Shown piece after piece: positions 1 through 7,573 of a stretch of DNA of 64,000 bases. The translations under genes and the position numbers were made by a program. Below the pieces are notes generated by a model. The model had not been told where the DNA came from. It saw only the letters and a list, made by a program, of their open reading frames with translations, and made no database searches. How positions within the stretch are numbered: position 1 is the stretch's first letter; each line of letters opens with the position of its first letter. The stretch is from NCBI GenBank assembly GCA_023252155.1, contig JAHEXJ010000001.1, forward strand, positions 13,553-77,552, written 5' to 3'. The stretch is from Actinomycetes bacterium (lineage in GTDB: Bacteria; Actinomycetota; Actinomycetes; Nanopelagicales; Nanopelagicaceae).

Positions 1-1
1 T

Positions 2-406
2 CTCTCAGACAGTGCCCGCAGTGCTAAGGAAGCCGCTGATGCCCTCGGTATTGAAGTTGGCCAAATTGCATCCTCGATCGTCTTTCGATTGCCAGATGAT
101 AAACCGTTGCTGGTGATAACAAGTGGTCGGCATCGTGTTGATACGGAACTCGTTGCGCGCCATTTAAATGTCGAGCGACTTCACCGAGCGGACGCAGACT
201 TCGTTCGACTTTGGTCTGGCTACGCAATCGGCGGCGTTAGCCCGGTAGGTTGGACTTCCGATGAAGCAATCGTCTTAATAGATGAAGCGTTAAATGATTA
301 TGAAGTCATCTGGGCTGCTGCCGGTCACCCACACGCAGTGTTCCCGACAACCTATGACCAATTGGTTAAGGCGACTGGCGCACGATCTATGGTCGTTGGC
401 GACTAG
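2..406 (+). CDS. YbaK/EbsC-type aminoacyl-tRNA deacylase (5' end outside window)
   Basis: Open from the first base of the window to TAG at 404-406, so the N-terminus is missing. The visible 134 residues carry the YbaK/ProX signature: SARSAKEAADALG, then SGRHRVD, then the GGVSPVG loop and a C-terminal AAGHPHAVFPTT block. Family members hydrolyse mischarged tRNAs (for example Cys-tRNAPro) in the cytoplasm. The 3' 174 nt are duplicated in diverged form at 1199-1375, on the far side of a two-gene cassette. The family call is firm; the tRNA substrate is not decidable from sequence. Confidence 0.88.
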   Translation, partial: LSDSARSAKEAADALGIEVGQIASSIVFRLPDDKPLLVITSGRHRVDTELVARHLNVERLHRADADFVRLWSGYAIGGVSPVGWTSDEAIVLIDEALNDYEVIWAAAGHPHAVFPTTYDQLVKATGARSMVVGD

Positions 407-438
407 TCAAGTTCTCTTGACAGTCAAGTTCTCTTGAC
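406..438. promoter_or_regulatory. Tandem palindromic operator
   Basis: The 16-nt palindrome GTCAAGTTCTCTTGAC (6-bp arms, 4-nt centre) occurs twice, at 406-421 and 423-438, a period of 17 nt. The first copy contains most of the -35 TTGACA (417-422) and the second copy exactly fills the 17-nt spacer before the -10. A dimeric repressor bound here would block the promoter; the XRE protein encoded two genes downstream is the obvious candidate (inference). Confidence 0.75.
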
Positions 439-445
439 ATAGCCT
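417..445 (+). promoter_or_regulatory. Promoter of membrane protein/XRE cassette
   Basis: -35 TTGACA at 417-422, 17-nt spacer, -10 TAGCCT at 440-445, then six bases to the ATG at 452. The start point would coincide with the ATG, so the mRNA is probably leaderless. Confidence 0.75.
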
Positions 446-451
446 GGTCTC

Positions 452-907
452 ATGAAACCAAAACAGAGTTTGATTGAGAAATCCATCAGTTGGATCGTCG
501 ACGCCCGTGGCGAAAGTTACGGTGATGAGCGAGAACGGCTTCGGTATTACGAAACCCACTCCGCAATGCTCACAGTTCAGACCTACGTGATGCCCGTTAT
601 TGCCGCTATTGTTATCGCCATCGCAGGAAAGAACTCAATCGCACCAGTACTCGTGCTCACATCAATTCCGACATTTTTGGCAATTATGGGTCTTACTTAT
701 CTTCGGCAAGAGGGTGTGCCGTTAGTAAGAAACACCTTCCGAAAACCGCTTCGGACTCTCATCTACTTCCTGGCATACGCCACACTTCCGATTGCTATTT
801 TTTCCACATACAGTCCTTCGTTTTCTTTCTTGCTTGGAGTGATTAGTGGGCTTACAAGTGCGGCCGTCGTACTATTTTTTAGAGCGCGGAAAGAATCTCA
901 AGCGTGA
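452..907 (+). CDS. Small four-helix membrane protein, unknown function
   Basis: This 151-residue protein has a charged N-terminus (residues 1-38) and four hydrophobic segments at about 39-60, 62-83, 103-121 and 124-143. I do not recognise a named family. The pairing of a small polytopic membrane protein with an XRE regulator resembles DUF2178-type/XRE gene pairs known in other bacteria, but that is by architecture only. It shares a GTGA overlap with the XRE gene, so the two are co-transcribed and probably translationally coupled. The pair sits between the two copies of the ybaK 3' end, which suggests it arrived as a unit. Confidence 0.75.
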   Translation: MKPKQSLIEKSISWIVDARGESYGDERERLRYYETHSAMLTVQTYVMPVIAAIVIAIAGKNSIAPVLVLTSIPTFLAIMGLTYLRQEGVPLVRNTFRKPLRTLIYFLAYATLPIAIFSTYSPSFSFLLGVISGLTSAAVVLFFRARKESQA

Positions 908-1149
908 AACGCGCCGGCGGATCAGTGCAGTCCGATAGAGAAGGATACGGGCCACTTATACGCGAGAAGCGACTGTCGAATGAAATGTCCCAGCAACAAC
1001 TCTCGGAGCGAGTGGGTGTAAGTAGGCAGACCATCATCTCAATGGAAAATGGCTCGTATGCGCCATCAGTCTTCCTGGCACTTAAAGTGGCAAAGGCACT
1101 GGGCACTACCGTCGAACAACTGTGGGGGAACCTAAAAGGTTCCAAATGA
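904..1149 (+). CDS. XRE-family transcriptional regulator (YgzD-like)
   Basis: This 81-residue DNA-binding protein contains one helix-turn-helix at about residues 20-72: MSQQQLSERVGVSRQT for helices 1-3, then the stretch SYAPSVFLALKVAKALG and an EQLW ending typical of stand-alone YgzD-type regulators. The GTG start overlaps the previous stop. Autoregulation through the double palindrome at 406-438 is likely, because the operator covers the only promoter of this two-gene unit (inference). No effector domain is present. Confidence 0.88.
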   Translation: MKRAGGSVQSDREGYGPLIREKRLSNEMSQQQLSERVGVSRQTIISMENGSYAPSVFLALKVAKALGTTVEQLWGNLKGSK

Positions 1150-1150
1150 G

Positions 1151-1375
1151 AATCTGAATTCGGAACTCCCCTCGAGGAACGTTGCAGAAAATACAGGAGG
1201 CGTTAGCCCGGTAGGTTGGACTTCTAGCGAAGTAGTAATATTGATCGACATGGGACTGAATGATTATGACGTTGTTTGGGCGGCTGCTGGACATCCGCAC
1301 GCAGTGTTCCCAACGACCTTTGAACGATTGGCACGTTCCACCGGCGCGCAACCAATGCGCATTGCGAATGACTGA
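1151..1375 (+). pseudogene. Remnant of a second ybaK-type gene (C-terminal part)
   Basis: In the frame ending at TGA 1373-1375 the sequence encodes GGVSPVGWTS, then AAAGHPHAVFPTT and a tail matching the end of the deacylase at 2-406; I count about 39 identities over some 59 residues. Upstream of GGVSPVG only a short, poorly matching stretch (SRNVAENT) remains before the XRE stop, so there is no start or N-terminal domain. The first 26 nt of the repeat (1199-1224) are identical to 233-258, although the rest has diverged. Confidence 0.8.
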
Positions 1376-1377
1376 CC

Positions 1378-2373
1378 GTGCGAATTAATAAACATAAATT
1401 CCTGTATTTAGTCGGCACCTTTTCTATCGTCGCTTTGGCCTTTTTGATCAATCGCGGCGTCGCCTCATTGAGCCCACTATTCCTCTCTTTATTGGCTGGA
1501 TTATTAGTTGGCAACTTCTTCACTTTGTCACCTGAAGCACGAGCCGCAATTCCATATCTTTCCAAAACGGGAATGCGAATAGGAATCGCCCTTCTCGGTC
1601 TGCAGATCACATTTCAAAATTTCACTGATATCGGCTTGAAGGGTTTTTCGGTGATCCTCCTAGTGGTGGTCCTGACTTTCACTACGACGCGATTTCTTGG
1701 GGTTAGATTGGGCTTCACGCCCGGGTTGTCACTTTTAATGGCCAGTGGCTTTTCGATATGTGGGGCTTCTGCGGTCGCGGCCGTAGGTGAGGCAAAGGAG
1801 AGCAATAAGAATGACATCGCCTATGCCGTCGGCCTGGTAACGCTCCTTGGGACGCTGTCAATATTTGTCATTCCACCAATATCGAAAGCCCTGAACCTAA
1901 ACAGCTCAACTTCGGGAGCATGGATCGGCGCCGCTGTTCACGATATCGGACAAGTAATCGCGACTGGCTCCATAATTGGACCTAGCACTTTGAAATACGC
2001 AGTGATCACGAAGTTAGCCAGGGTTATGTTGCTTGCTCCTTTGCTGATATTGCTTACCCTAGGCGAGAAGCGTGACCTTTCAAAAGAAAGATCGCAATTC
2101 AAGAAGATCTCGCGATATCTTCCCCCTCTCTTCATCAACATATTCTTAGCCTTAGTAGTGTTGAACAACTTCGGCCATCTCACTCTTGGCCTTCAAAGTT
2201 TTCTAGGCAACGTATCTAAATTTCTTCTTTCCGCTGGACTCTTCTCAATGGCGGTAGGCGTGCGACTCAATGATTTGAAGAGAATCGGTGGCAAACCTCT
2301 CGTATTCGGTCTCTTCTCCTGGATCGTATTTGGAGCCATTTCCCTGACAACAATCCGAATCGCAGGTATTTAG
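1378..2373 (+). CDS. YeiH/UPF0324-family membrane transporter (putative sulfate exporter)
   Basis: This 331-residue integral membrane protein has about nine to ten hydrophobic helices. Family signatures include GIALLGLQITFQNF near residue 70, the central FSICGASAVAAVGEAK block, and AAVHDIGQVIATGSI. Members of UPF0324 (YeiH/YadS) are annotated as putative sulfate exporters, but the substrate is weakly established. GTG at 1378 is two bases after the stop of the ybaK remnant, so it probably formed an operon with the ancestral ybaK before the cassette insertion. Confidence 0.85.
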   Translation: MRINKHKFLYLVGTFSIVALAFLINRGVASLSPLFLSLLAGLLVGNFFTLSPEARAAIPYLSKTGMRIGIALLGLQITFQNFTDIGLKGFSVILLVVVLTFTTTRFLGVRLGFTPGLSLLMASGFSICGASAVAAVGEAKESNKNDIAYAVGLVTLLGTLSIFVIPPISKALNLNSSTSGAWIGAAVHDIGQVIATGSIIGPSTLKYAVITKLARVMLLAPLLILLTLGEKRDLSKERSQFKKISRYLPPLFINIFLALVVLNNFGHLTLGLQSFLGNVSKFLLSAGLFSMAVGVRLNDLKRIGGKPLVFGLFSWIVFGAISLTTIRIAGI

Positions 2374-2411
2374 ACACCTGCAATCTGGAGTCCATATTTA
2401 AAGGGTACCCC

Positions 2412-2427
2412 GGTCGATAGTTCGACC
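2412..2427. terminator. Hairpin after the YeiH gene
   Basis: Perfect GGTCGA-tagt-TCGACC hairpin 38 bp after the yeiH stop, with no following T run. It may be a U-less terminator or a structural stop before the next promoter. Confidence 0.4.
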
Positions 2428-2460
2428 CAGGATTGCTAGACGCGTATTTGGGCTAAATGC

Positions 2461-2466
2461 CATACT
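2461..2466 (+). promoter_or_regulatory. -10 element of the methyltransferase gene
   Basis: CATACT, then six bases (ggctaa) to the ATG at 2473; predicted leaderless start. No convincing -35 is seen. Confidence 0.5.
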
Positions 2467-2472
2467 GGCTAA

Positions 2473-3312
2473 ATGGTCGACACGTTTGGGCATTCCGAGA
2501 AGATGGCTAACCTCTTCGACAAATTGTCGGATACATACGACGAAGTCGGTGTTGATTTTTTCAAGCCAATTGCGGCCAAGTTGTTGGAGGAAATGCCGCC
2601 CGTCCAGGGCGAGCACTGGCTGGACATCGGCTGCGGACGAGGGGCTGTGTTGCTTCCCGCAGCGCAATTGATTGGACCGCATGGAGTGGCCTTGGGAATT
2701 GATATTTCGGCAGGCATGATTGAGCATGCTCGGCGCCTGGCATTGCATGCGGGAATTAGAAATGTGGAATGCGAAGTCGATGACGCACAATCGCCCACAA
2801 CTGTTCGAGGACAGTTCGACACAATCTCATCATCGTTGGTTCTATTTTTTCTAGCCGACCCACTGCATGCGCTACATAACTGGTTTCCCCTTCTCAAACC
2901 TGGTGGAAGAATCGGTGCAACAACATTCGGAAATATTGACCCCAGATGGGCATATGTGGATGAAGTATTCCAACCACATTTGCCCAAGCAAATGCGAGAT
3001 GTTCGGATCCCAGATGAGGACAGCCCTTTTGCAAGCGATGTCGAATTAGAAAAGTTCTTCGCCATGGCCGGTTTCGAAAATACCCTCACCATCAGAACCT
3101 CTGTTCCAGTGAAATTCGCCGACCCACAACATTGGTATGATTTCAGTTGGTCTATTGCACAGCGGATGTTGTGGCAAGCAATCCCCGAGACATTACGTGC
3201 CCAAGTTCGAGGGGAAGCCGAAGCTAGACTCGCCGAATATGCAGCGCCCGATGGATCTATCACCTTTAATCAGGAAATTCGCATCACTCTTGGCACAAGA
3301 CCGGCAAGTTGA
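2473..3312 (+). CDS. Class I SAM-dependent methyltransferase (UbiE/MenG-like)
   Basis: 279 residues, with Rossmann motif I at residues 49-57 (WLDIGCGRG), the acidic end of beta-2 in GIDISAGM, and the post-I DDAQ region. A C-terminal extension after about residue 170 probably forms the substrate cap. The substrate is unknown; the fold resembles ubiquinone/menaquinone and small-molecule methyltransferases. It is followed within a few bases by an alpha/beta hydrolase, so the two likely form an operon. Confidence 0.85.
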   Translation: MVDTFGHSEKMANLFDKLSDTYDEVGVDFFKPIAAKLLEEMPPVQGEHWLDIGCGRGAVLLPAAQLIGPHGVALGIDISAGMIEHARRLALHAGIRNVECEVDDAQSPTTVRGQFDTISSSLVLFFLADPLHALHNWFPLLKPGGRIGATTFGNIDPRWAYVDEVFQPHLPKQMRDVRIPDEDSPFASDVELEKFFAMAGFENTLTIRTSVPVKFADPQHWYDFSWSIAQRMLWQAIPETLRAQVRGEAEARLAEYAAPDGSITFNQEIRITLGTRPAS

Positions 3313-3317
3313 ACAAA

Positions 3318-4115
3318 ATGATTCTCCATTCGACAATGCGAACTCATGCCACAGGCACGGAAACTCTTCTTCTTATTCATGGTATGGGATCTGCCTCGAC
3401 CGCTTGGCATCTGATAATTGATGATCTTGCCAATCACTACACCGTCGTTACGGTCGATCTTCCTGGACATGGATTCACCCCGATGGATGAAACGCAACCC
3501 ATGGACCCACGGGGTCTTGCGGAATCCGTTTTCGAGACCATGAATTCACTTGGGATTGCGAAGTATCACGTCGTAGGAAATTCTTTGGGCGGGTGGATTG
3601 CTTTGGAAATGGCGGCAATGAGGCCCGATGCAATTGCTTCGGTAACTGGACTTGCGCCGGCCGGACTGTGGATCAAACCTTTTGTTGCCCGATACCCCGG
3701 AACCGCAATCGCCAGAATCTTGGCGAGCAGCCTCAAAGTCGTTTCCCCTCTCTTGCTTCATTATGAGTGGGCGCGAAAGATTGGATTTGAAAATGTGAGT
3801 CCGAAGTGGCGAGATTTTTCCTACCAACTCTGCGTCGAAGCGACTCATGCTATGGCAACAGCCGCGGGTTATTACCCAGCGTGGGATGCGCTCCTACGCA
3901 AAAGGTTCGACGAGAATATTTCCGAAAAGGTGCCGATTACTGTGATCTTCGGCGACGCAGATCGAACTTTGCCCGCCTCGACGTGCCAGGAGCGCTCACT
4001 TGTACCTGACCACACCAATTGGTTAGTTTTCACCGAATGCGGCCACGCCCCCATGTGGGATCACCCAAAGGAAGTCGTAGCACAAATACTTACAACCACT
4101 GGTGCGAAAATCTAA
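3318..4115 (+). CDS. Alpha/beta-fold hydrolase
   Basis: About 265 residues with a full catalytic set: oxyanion motif HGMG (21-24), nucleophile elbow GNSLGG (Ser89), acid in FGDADRTLP near 211, and His in CGHAPMWDHP near 245. This is typical of hydrolases acting on small esters or C-C bonds; substrate unknown. I chose ATG 3318. An upstream in-frame TTG at 3309 overlapping the previous stop is the alternative. It lies immediately downstream of the methyltransferase, probably in one transcript. Confidence 0.85.
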   Translation: MILHSTMRTHATGTETLLLIHGMGSASTAWHLIIDDLANHYTVVTVDLPGHGFTPMDETQPMDPRGLAESVFETMNSLGIAKYHVVGNSLGGWIALEMAAMRPDAIASVTGLAPAGLWIKPFVARYPGTAIARILASSLKVVSPLLLHYEWARKIGFENVSPKWRDFSYQLCVEATHAMATAAGYYPAWDALLRKRFDENISEKVPITVIFGDADRTLPASTCQERSLVPDHTNWLVFTECGHAPMWDHPKEVVAQILTTTGAKI

Positions 4116-4168
4116 TCCCTCGCTACTCATATTGCTCCTGAATTGGCGAGATAGGGCAGACTACTGTC

Positions 4169-4978
4169 GTGTCACTTCGTCATTACACCCCACGTGCAAA
4201 TAGGCGCAGAGGCGTATCTGGCACTGCAAGGAAGATTCTCGGCACCGTTTTAACTATTTCAATTTTACTTCAGGTGGCTTATCCCCTCTCGCACGGACAG
4301 ATGCTGGAATGGGTGACCATATTCGGCGTCTACGCGGGCGCTATGACCATGGTGCTCCACGCCATTTACTCGTTCGGTTGGCGGTATGCGGCCACCTACC
4401 TTGGCGTGAGCTTGCTTTTCGCATTCGTCGTAGAACAAGTCGGCGTGCAAACCGGATGGCCCTTCGGTGACCACACTTTCGATTCAAGTTTAGGAGTGAT
4501 GATTTATGGCGTACCCCTTGTCATTCCTTTTGTATGGGTCATGCTCGCGCATCCAATTCTTGTTGCCGCCAGACGAGTAACTCGAAATTGGACCTTCATC
4601 TATGGTGGCGCGGTGATGATGGCATGGCATTTATTTATAGATCCTCAATTGGCAACTGCCCATCGGATTCAGTGGACTGCAACTGCATCTCATGTGCCGT
4701 TTGAAAAAGAATTGCCTTTGTCCAATCCCATGGGATGGCTTTTCACGGGGATGCTTCTAATTGCCATCCTTCACCTCGTACTACCCAAAGAAAGACGAAA
4801 GCACGGCGCAGAATTTGCCACGGTAGACATATTCCTAACGTGGACTTTAGTGGCCGGATTGATCGACTATCTCTTCTTCTTTCATCGTCCCGAGACGGCA
4901 GTTTTTGCTGGACTTGCTTACGCAATTATCCTTGCTCCTTACTTCTTTTCACGGTGGCTAGGACAACCTGGCGACTAA
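4169..4978 (+). CDS. Carotenoid biosynthesis membrane protein, CruF/DUF422 family
   Basis: A 269-residue polytopic membrane protein with the CruF signature VEQVGVQTGWPFGDH (about residues 90-105) and later His/Asp-rich motifs (WHLFIDPQ, FFFHRPE). CruF enzymes hydrate the 1' double bond of gamma-carotene or bisanhydrobacterioruberin in the membrane. A polyprenyl diphosphate synthase is encoded 0.9 kb away, consistent with isoprenoid/carotenoid metabolism, although metF separates them. Start is GTG 4169. The exact carotenoid substrate cannot be told. Confidence 0.8.
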   Translation: MSLRHYTPRANRRRGVSGTARKILGTVLTISILLQVAYPLSHGQMLEWVTIFGVYAGAMTMVLHAIYSFGWRYAATYLGVSLLFAFVVEQVGVQTGWPFGDHTFDSSLGVMIYGVPLVIPFVWVMLAHPILVAARRVTRNWTFIYGGAVMMAWHLFIDPQLATAHRIQWTATASHVPFEKELPLSNPMGWLFTGMLLIAILHLVLPKERRKHGAEFATVDIFLTWTLVAGLIDYLFFFHRPETAVFAGLAYAIILAPYFFSRWLGQPGD

Positions 4979-4990
4979 AGCTCGAAACAA

Positions 4991-5839
4991 TTAACGAGTA
5001 ATCCCCAGGTTTAGATAAATCTCCTGCGTTGCCGTCGAGCTATTCATTGTGTAGAAATGTAGACCGGGAGCTCCCGCTTCCAGAAGTTGACTGCACATTT
5101 CTGTGGCAATTTCGATTCCCAGGGCCTTAACTCCTTCTGTATCGCTCTCAATTTTCAAGAACTTTTCCCGAATTCGAGGTGGAATTGGAGTGCCGTTTAA
5201 TTCGACCATTCGTTCAAGCTGCCTTACATTCGTAACAGGAAGAATGCCTGGGATTATGGGCAATGAGGATCCACGCTTGGAAAGCCTCTCAACGAGATCT
5301 TTCCATTTTGAGACATCAAAGAAGAATTGAGTCGTAGCAAAGGAGGCGCCGAGCTGTTCTTTGCGTAAAAGAACATCTACGTCTTGCTCGAAGTCTCCGT
5401 GAGAAGCGGGGTGGCCGTCCGGGAAAGCGGCCACTCCTATCGTGAAGTCTCCTCGCTGCGCAGCGAGGGCTACCAATTCATCAGAATGTGTGAATCCACC
5501 CGGAGTCGATGTCCAAGGTGCTGCAGGTCCCCCTACGGGATCACCACGAAGGGCGAGAATACTTTTGATTCCTGCATCGTGATAATGCTGGAGGATTTCA
5601 CGCAATTCTGATTCTGTTGAACCGACACACGTTAAATGCGCAACAGTTGGTATGTGGGTTCGGGCCGTTATCTCCGAAGTGATCCGAATAGTGCGTTCGC
5701 GGGTTGACCCTCCTGCCCCATAGGTCACCGATATGAAATCGGGTGCTAGCAATTCCAAATTGGCCATGGTGTGCCAGAGCCGATCCTCCCCTGCCTCGTC
5801 CTTTGGCGGAAAGAATTCAAAAGAAAAGGTTCTAGCCAT
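4991..5839 (-). CDS. metF: 5,10-Methylenetetrahydrofolate reductase
   Basis: This 282-residue TIM-barrel flavoenzyme reduces methylene-THF to methyl-THF for methionine synthesis. Diagnostic stretches are SFEFFPPKDE at the N-terminus (catalytic Glu), SVTYGAGGS, HLTCVGST, LALRGDP and the C-terminal PGLHFYTMN. Length matches bacterial MetF. A purine-rich AAGGAAGG lies just before ATG 5839. It is divergent from the polyprenyl synthase gene, with 45 bp between starts. Confidence 0.96.
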   Translation of the reverse strand: MARTFSFEFFPPKDEAGEDRLWHTMANLELLAPDFISVTYGAGGSTRERTIRITSEITARTHIPTVAHLTCVGSTESELREILQHYHDAGIKSILALRGDPVGGPAAPWTSTPGGFTHSDELVALAAQRGDFTIGVAAFPDGHPASHGDFEQDVDVLLRKEQLGASFATTQFFFDVSKWKDLVERLSKRGSSLPIIPGILPVTNVRQLERMVELNGTPIPPRIREKFLKIESDTEGVKALGIEIATEMCSQLLEAGAPGLHFYTMNSSTATQEIYLNLGITR

Positions 5840-5872
5840 GACCTTCCTTTCGCTCTAAATGATTAGTGAGGG

Positions 5873-5878
5873 TACCGT
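5873..5878 (+). promoter_or_regulatory. -10 element of the polyprenyl synthase gene
   Basis: TACCGT followed by six bases (tgccac) and the GTG start at 5885; leaderless geometry in the short metF/synthase divergent gap. Confidence 0.6.
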
Positions 5879-5884
5879 TGCCAC

Positions 5885-6970
5885 GTGAGCCTTGAACCTC
5901 AGTTCGCCTTAGCGGACATACGAATACGCGTGCAAAGGGATCTGACGGATTTTCTAGCGAAACAGACTCTGTACTTAGGCGAGATCGGCACTGAACTCAT
6001 TCCTGCAGCCGAGGCGATCAATGCTTTTCTCCTCAATGGAGGAAAGCGCTTGCGCCCACTCTTTGCCTATTGCGGCTACATAGGCGCAGGCGGCGAAGAC
6101 GACGATTCAATTATACGGGCAATAGCCAGTCTTGAACTCCTTCAAGGATGCGCCTTGATCCACGATGACCTCATGGATGCCTCGGATACAAGGCGAGGAC
6201 AACCCTCCATTCATCGACGGTTTGAGATGATTCACCAGAGAGATGAACTCTCGGGTTCGGCGGCAAATTACGGGGCTTCGGCGGCAATATTGCTGGGGGA
6301 TTTGACCCTGGTGTGGGCCGATCAGATGCTTCATGACTCGGGAATCACTGACTCGCAACTCGTTCGCAGTTTGTCGATATACGACGAAATGCGTGTGGAA
6401 ATTATGGCTGGTCAATTCCTGGACATCCACGAACAGGCCCTAGCTACACAGAGTGTGGCTCGATCCCTCAAAATCGCCAGATATAAGTCAGGTAAATACA
6501 CAGTGGAGCGCCCTCTGCATTTTGGCACTTGCCTCGCCTTGCCCGCAGAAGAAAGACGCCAAGATTATTTCACGATTTTTTCTGAGTTTGGACTTCCCCT
6601 GGGAGAAGCTTTTCAACTTCGCGATGATTTGCTTGGAGTTTTCGGTGATCCTTCGATCACAGGCAAACCAGCCGGAGATGACTTGCGAGAAGGTAAGCGC
6701 ACTGTGCTTATGGCGATGACGCAGGATCGAGCAAATGCAAAGCAAGAAGCGATAATTGCCAAGTACTTCGGGGATCGCGAACTTGATACAGAAGGCGTTG
6801 AATCGCTTCGCGCGATCATCGAAGAAACTGGGGCCAAGGAACACGTAGAGGAACTCATTGAGAAGCTAACTCTTACGGCACTTGATGCACTTAATCGAGA
6901 TGAAATACCACCAGCAGCGCACTCACTTCTCACAGAACTGGCGTCCATTGCAATGGGAAAGACCCCTTGA
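5885..6970 (+). CDS. idsA: Polyprenyl (geranylgeranyl-type) diphosphate synthase
   Basis: 361 residues. The first aspartate-rich motif is DDLMD at 94-98 within LIHDDLMDASDTRRG, and the second is RDDLLGVFGD at 246-255; GGKRLRP (52-58) binds the diphosphate. It condenses IPP with allylic diphosphates, probably to GGPP. The order metF(-), this gene(+), a Ser/Thr kinase(+), aroG(-) resembles the mycobacterial Rv2172c-Rv2178c region (from memory), supporting an IdsA-like assignment. It overlaps the next gene by TTGA. Confidence 0.9.
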   Translation: MSLEPQFALADIRIRVQRDLTDFLAKQTLYLGEIGTELIPAAEAINAFLLNGGKRLRPLFAYCGYIGAGGEDDDSIIRAIASLELLQGCALIHDDLMDASDTRRGQPSIHRRFEMIHQRDELSGSAANYGASAAILLGDLTLVWADQMLHDSGITDSQLVRSLSIYDEMRVEIMAGQFLDIHEQALATQSVARSLKIARYKSGKYTVERPLHFGTCLALPAEERRQDYFTIFSEFGLPLGEAFQLRDDLLGVFGDPSITGKPAGDDLREGKRTVLMAMTQDRANAKQEAIIAKYFGDRELDTEGVESLRAIIEETGAKEHVEELIEKLTLTALDALNRDEIPPAAHSLLTELASIAMGKTP

Positions 6971-7521
6971 TCGATCTGACTTTGGCCCTAGAAGAGCTCC
7001 TTACTACAACACCTCGATGTGGAAACACTCACGTAATTGCGATCGATGGGCCCGCGGGGGCGGGAAAGACTACCCTTTCGAATGAACTCTCTCTTTTCCT
7101 TAGCCTTCACCACAAAGTGGAAATAATTCACCTCGATGAGATGTATGCAGGCTGGGATCTGGCACTTACCGAAACTCTTACTCAATCACTTTCGAAAGTA
7201 CTAGAAGCAATCTGCGTTGGAAATCTTGCAACTCACCCCATCTACAATTGGACGTTGGCGCAATTTGATTCAGAACGGCAGATTTTTCCTTGCGATGTCC
7301 TCATCATCGAAGGCGTAGGAAGCGCCCAGAAACTCGTTCGCGAATTCACTACGGCTACCATCTGGCTTGATATCGACCCGCAAACTGGACTAAGCCGAGT
7401 CCTGGATCGAGATGGCAAAGAGATAGAAGACCAGATGAATCGTTGGCAAATACGAGAAACCGAACACTTCCGAGCCAACTCAACCCGCGAAAACGCTGAC
7501 TTCATACTCTCAACCATCTAG
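6967..7521 (+). CDS. Uridine-kinase-like P-loop NTPase
   Basis: A 184-residue protein with Walker A GPAGAGKTT (about 28-36), an acidic HLDEMYAGW strand typical of uridine/pantothenate-kinase-like enzymes, and a hydrophobic VLIIEGVGS Walker-B-like strand. It likely phosphorylates a nucleoside or small alcohol; the substrate is not assignable. The TTG start overlaps the stop of the polyprenyl synthase gene (TTGA), so translation is coupled. Confidence 0.75.
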   Translation: MIDLTLALEELLTTTPRCGNTHVIAIDGPAGAGKTTLSNELSLFLSLHHKVEIIHLDEMYAGWDLALTETLTQSLSKVLEAICVGNLATHPIYNWTLAQFDSERQIFPCDVLIIEGVGSAQKLVREFTTATIWLDIDPQTGLSRVLDRDGKEIEDQMNRWQIRETEHFRANSTRENADFILSTI

Positions 7522-7561
7522 TAGGCCGCGCGTCTAGCCAACTCCTGCGGTCCAAGTTGCC

Positions 7562-7567
7562 TAAGAT
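7562..7567 (+). promoter_or_regulatory. -10 element of the PASTA kinase gene
   Basis: TAAGAT, then tttgat, then GTG at 7574: six-base spacing, predicted leaderless. Confidence 0.65.
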
Positions 7568-7573
7568 TTTGAT

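Noticed and set aside
1106-1351. 81-codon minus-strand frame over the ybaK remnant
   Set aside because: The plus strand shows clear homology to the deacylase C-terminus; the minus frame has no features.
2412-2427. tRNA T-arm-like sequence GGTCGA-tagt-TCGACC
   Set aside because: No acceptor, D or anticodon stem can be paired around it; treated as a hairpin after yeiH.
2469-3263. 264-codon open frame antisense to the methyltransferase
   Set aside because: The plus-strand frame has the SAM-binding motif and a promoter; the antisense product is low-complexity and has no recognisable domain.
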